Positions 62,292-64,000 of a stretch of DNA of 64,000 nucleotides are shown one piece after another. The stretch spans positions 592,050-656,049 of the forward strand of contig NZ_JALCZU010000002.1 of the NCBI RefSeq assembly GCF_023522835.1, read 5' to 3'. This DNA comes from Oceanobacillus saliphilus (GTDB lineage Bacteria; Bacillota; Bacilli; Bacillales; Amphibacillaceae). The position numbers and the translations under genes were made by a program. The notes under the pieces are model-generated. The model saw only the letters and a program-made list of their open reading frames with translations. It ran no database searches and had not been told where the DNA came from. How positions within the stretch are numbered: the first letter of the stretch is position 1; every line of letters begins with the position of its first letter.

Positions 62292-63479
62292 TTAAAGAAA
62301 TAGTCCAGCAACAGTTGCCGATAAGATCGACGTAAGAATGGCCCCAGCCAGCAACTTCATACCAAACTGGGATACAATTGCTGCCTTTTTGTTATCGATA
62401 CCCTTTACAGTACCAGCAATGATACCGATAGAAGAAAAATTAGCAAAGCTTGTTAAAAATACAGATACAATCCCTACTGTTTTTTCAGACAATGAATCAA
62501 TCATTGGCTGAAATTCAAGCATAGCTACAAATTCATTCGTAATAATTTTCGTACCCATAATGGCCCCTGCCTCAATTACCTCATTTGGTGTAATTCCCAT
62601 TAATATAGCAATCGGTGCAAGGATATATCCTAAAATTTGCTGCAAGGTTACACCAGCGAAAATAAATTGAATAATCCAGTTTACTAACGCCAATGATGCA
62701 ATAAAGGCAATAAGCATTGCCGCAACAATCAGGGCAATTTTTCCACCTTCAAGTGCGCCATTTGCCATTGCTTCAAAAACACTTTTGTCTTCGGTAACAT
62801 TTGATATATCAACATAATCTTCTTCTTTCGATACATTCACAGGAGCGATAATAGAAGCCACCATTAAAGCACTAAACATATTTAATGGAAGGGCGACTAA
62901 AATGTATTCTGCCGGAAGCATTAAAATATATGCACCGACGATAGCAGCAGAAACGGAGCTCATCGCAGAAGCACTAACAATATACAAACGATTTGCTGTT
63001 AAATGATGAAACTGTGAACGAATCGCTATCAATGCTTCTGACTGGCCAAAAAAGATACTATTAACCCCATTAAAAGATTCAATTCTTGGTAAGCCTGTAA
63101 TTTTAGAAATAAAGCCACCAACGTATTTTATAATTGTCGGTAGGATTTTTAGGTAAGTGAGTACGGATAAGATCGTTGCAAAGAAGATAATTAGCAGCAG
63201 GACGTTAAAGAAGAATACCCCACTTTCTTCAACTACAAAACCTCCCACTACAAACATGATACCTTCCGTACCGAATTCAATTAACTTATTGAATACCCCT
63301 GATATTCCACTGATAACTGCACGTCCCACTTCGGTTGAAAACATGAACCAAGTAATCAACAATTGGGAGACGAGCATAACGCCAATCCCTTTATAGTTAA
63401 TATTTTTCTTATCATTTGACATGAGATAAGCCAGGCCTAATGTGATTAGAATTGCTAAAATACCGAGAAGAATATCCAT
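62292..63479 (-). CDS. NupC/CNT-family nucleoside transporter
   Basis: 395 residues, about 9-10 membrane helices. FFGQSEALIAIRSQ and SAMSSVSAAIVGAYILML are the nucleoside- and cation-binding segments of concentrative nucleoside transporters; GTKIITNEFVAM is the C-terminal partner. H+- or Na+-driven uptake of pyrimidine or purine nucleosides is expected. AAGGGGGCATTACCG precedes the ATG. The 3' end lies close to a small repeat relic near 62185. Confidence 0.9.
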   Translation of the reverse strand: MDILLGILAILITLGLAYLMSNDKKNINYKGIGVMLVSQLLITWFMFSTEVGRAVISGISGVFNKLIEFGTEGIMFVVGGFVVEESGVFFFNVLLLIIFFATILSVLTYLKILPTIIKYVGGFISKITGLPRIESFNGVNSIFFGQSEALIAIRSQFHHLTANRLYIVSASAMSSVSAAIVGAYILMLPAEYILVALPLNMFSALMVASIIAPVNVSKEEDYVDISNVTEDKSVFEAMANGALEGGKIALIVAAMLIAFIASLALVNWIIQFIFAGVTLQQILGYILAPIAILMGITPNEVIEAGAIMGTKIITNEFVAMLEFQPMIDSLSEKTVGIVSVFLTSFANFSSIGIIAGTVKGIDNKKAAIVSQFGMKLLAGAILTSILSATVAGLFL

Positions 63480-63826
63480 CGGTAATGCCCCCTTTAATTG
63501 CGCTAGTATTTTAGGATTCCCCTAATTTTAGTTTTGTTAACATGGTAAATAACTATTTTAGTTTTTCATGGTTCGGTTCATTTTCGAGAGAAACAAATTA
63601 TGTAAGATTTAAAATTTACAGGGAAACTTTAATCAGTGGGGTTTCTCTAAACTTCATGGAACTCTCGGATTCTCTAAAGACAAGATCTTACTGCCATGGA
63701 TAATAGAGAGGTTGTCTGAACAATCGTTTTAGAGTATAGCAGAAGTACATGGATTTGTCTAAAATATAATGACTCATTTAGTTGAAATATGTTTATCTCT
63801 CCAATTGCTTCTTTATAATAATGCAA
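63480..63826. other. gene-free region between odhB and the nucleoside transporter
   Basis: No coding sequence or repeat copy was recognised. It should contain the nucleoside transporter promoter on the minus strand; I could not assign a good -35/-10 pair. Confidence 0.35.
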
Positions 63827-63864
63827 ATAGGCCCACTGCTGTATTTGCACAGCAAAGGGCCTAT
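63827..63864 (-). terminator. terminator after odhB
   Basis: ATAGGCCCACTGCTGT - atttgc - ACAGCAAAGGGCCTAT, just after the odhB stop codon. Confidence 0.75.
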
Positions 63865-63876
63865 AAAATTTTTGTA

Positions 63877-64000
63877 TTAGCCTTCGAGCAATAAATCGTA
63901 CGGATCTTCAAGCATTTCTTTAATACGTACAAGGAATTGGACTGCTTCCTTACCGTCAACGATACGGTGATCATAAGAAAGTGCCAAGTACATCATCGGG
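63877..64000 (-). CDS. odhB: C-terminus of 2-oxoglutarate dehydrogenase E2 (partial)
   Basis: The last 40-41 codons of the gene, continuing past the window edge. [20 protein letters not shown] contains the catalytic DHRIVDG of lipoyl acyltransferases, and the end [11 protein letters not shown] is typical of OdhB (SucB). The other E2 enzymes (PdhC, BkdB) usually end differently, which makes OdhB the best choice. It transfers the succinyl group to CoA in the citric acid cycle complex. Confidence 0.9.
   Translation of the reverse strand, partial: PMMYLALSYDHRIVDGKEAVQFLVRIKEMLEDPYDLLLEG

Overview
The window is an AT-rich chromosomal segment of an endospore-forming Gram-positive bacterium of the Bacillaceae. 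Gene content and order resemble the Bacillus subtilis yha/yhe region (yhaA-ecsB-ecsA, hit, trpP, yhaH, yhaI, prsA, yhaL, yhaM, yhaN, yhaO, yhzD, yheA, an alpha/beta SASP, the yheI/yheH pair bmrC/bmrD). Interleaved dispersed repeats and an NhaC-type antiporter suggest an Oceanobacillus/Virgibacillus-like relative; the genus is inference. Spore-related genes are frequent: SASP, YhaL, YjcZ-like, YhcN-like and a gerA-type receptor operon. No phage, plasmid, insertion sequence with a transposase, CRISPR array, rRNA or tRNA gene was seen.

Layout. 1-5.3 kb: start of a membrane-anchored protein, a ferritin-like protein, amidohydrolase yhaA facing ecsAB, then a gene-poor gap with repeats. 5.4-15.5 kb: hit, the tryptophan transporter trpP with a TRAP-type site, yhaH, yhaI, a DUF3267-like protein, foldase prsA, then yhaL, yhaM and the SbcCD-like pair yhaNO on the minus strand. 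15.6-30.2 kb: flavin oxidoreductase, K+/H+ antiporter, yhzD, yheA, a PucR-type regulator with msmX, SASP, fumC, a zinc-dependent phospholipase-like protein, a UMF1 transporter, a chemoreceptor, an IDEAL-domain protein, a CDF metal exporter and azlCD. 30.4-38.7 kb: repeats, a tyrosine-type T-box before an NhaC-family transporter, an M20 peptidase remnant, a BtuF-like protein with a methionine aminopeptidase, an ABC exporter, a tiny YjcZ-like protein and a benzil-reductase-like SDR. 38.8-43.7 kb: the sulfur cluster yrrT-luxS-mccA-mccB and a dipeptidase. 44-50 kb: YhcN-like lipoprotein, yhdB, sigI-rsgI, PRC-barrel protein and an HtrA-like protease. 50-54.5 kb: multidrug exporter bmrCD behind a leader-peptide attenuator. 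54.6-64 kb: zinc-finger protein, beta-carbonic anhydrase homologue, gerABC operon, murG, MATE exporter, nucleoside transporter and the 3' end of odhB.

Regulation is unusually readable. A complete leader region lies before bmrC: sigma-A promoter, 26-codon leader ORF with a strong Shine-Dalgarno, mutually exclusive GGTCAC/GTGACC segments and a Rho-independent terminator. Six NAG triplets with exact 5-nt spacing overlap the trpP ribosome-binding site. A T-box with a probable UAC specifier precedes the NhaC-family gene, and a cre-like site precedes msmX.

The most conspicuous unexplained structure is a dispersed non-coding repeat at five intergenic loci. It has outer arms containing TTCGGC/GCCGAA and about 118-bp hairpin cores of two subtypes whose arm bases change together, so base-pairing is conserved. 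In three loci, two cores face outward, one of each subtype. A second, shorter hairpin repeat occurs in at least three gaps.
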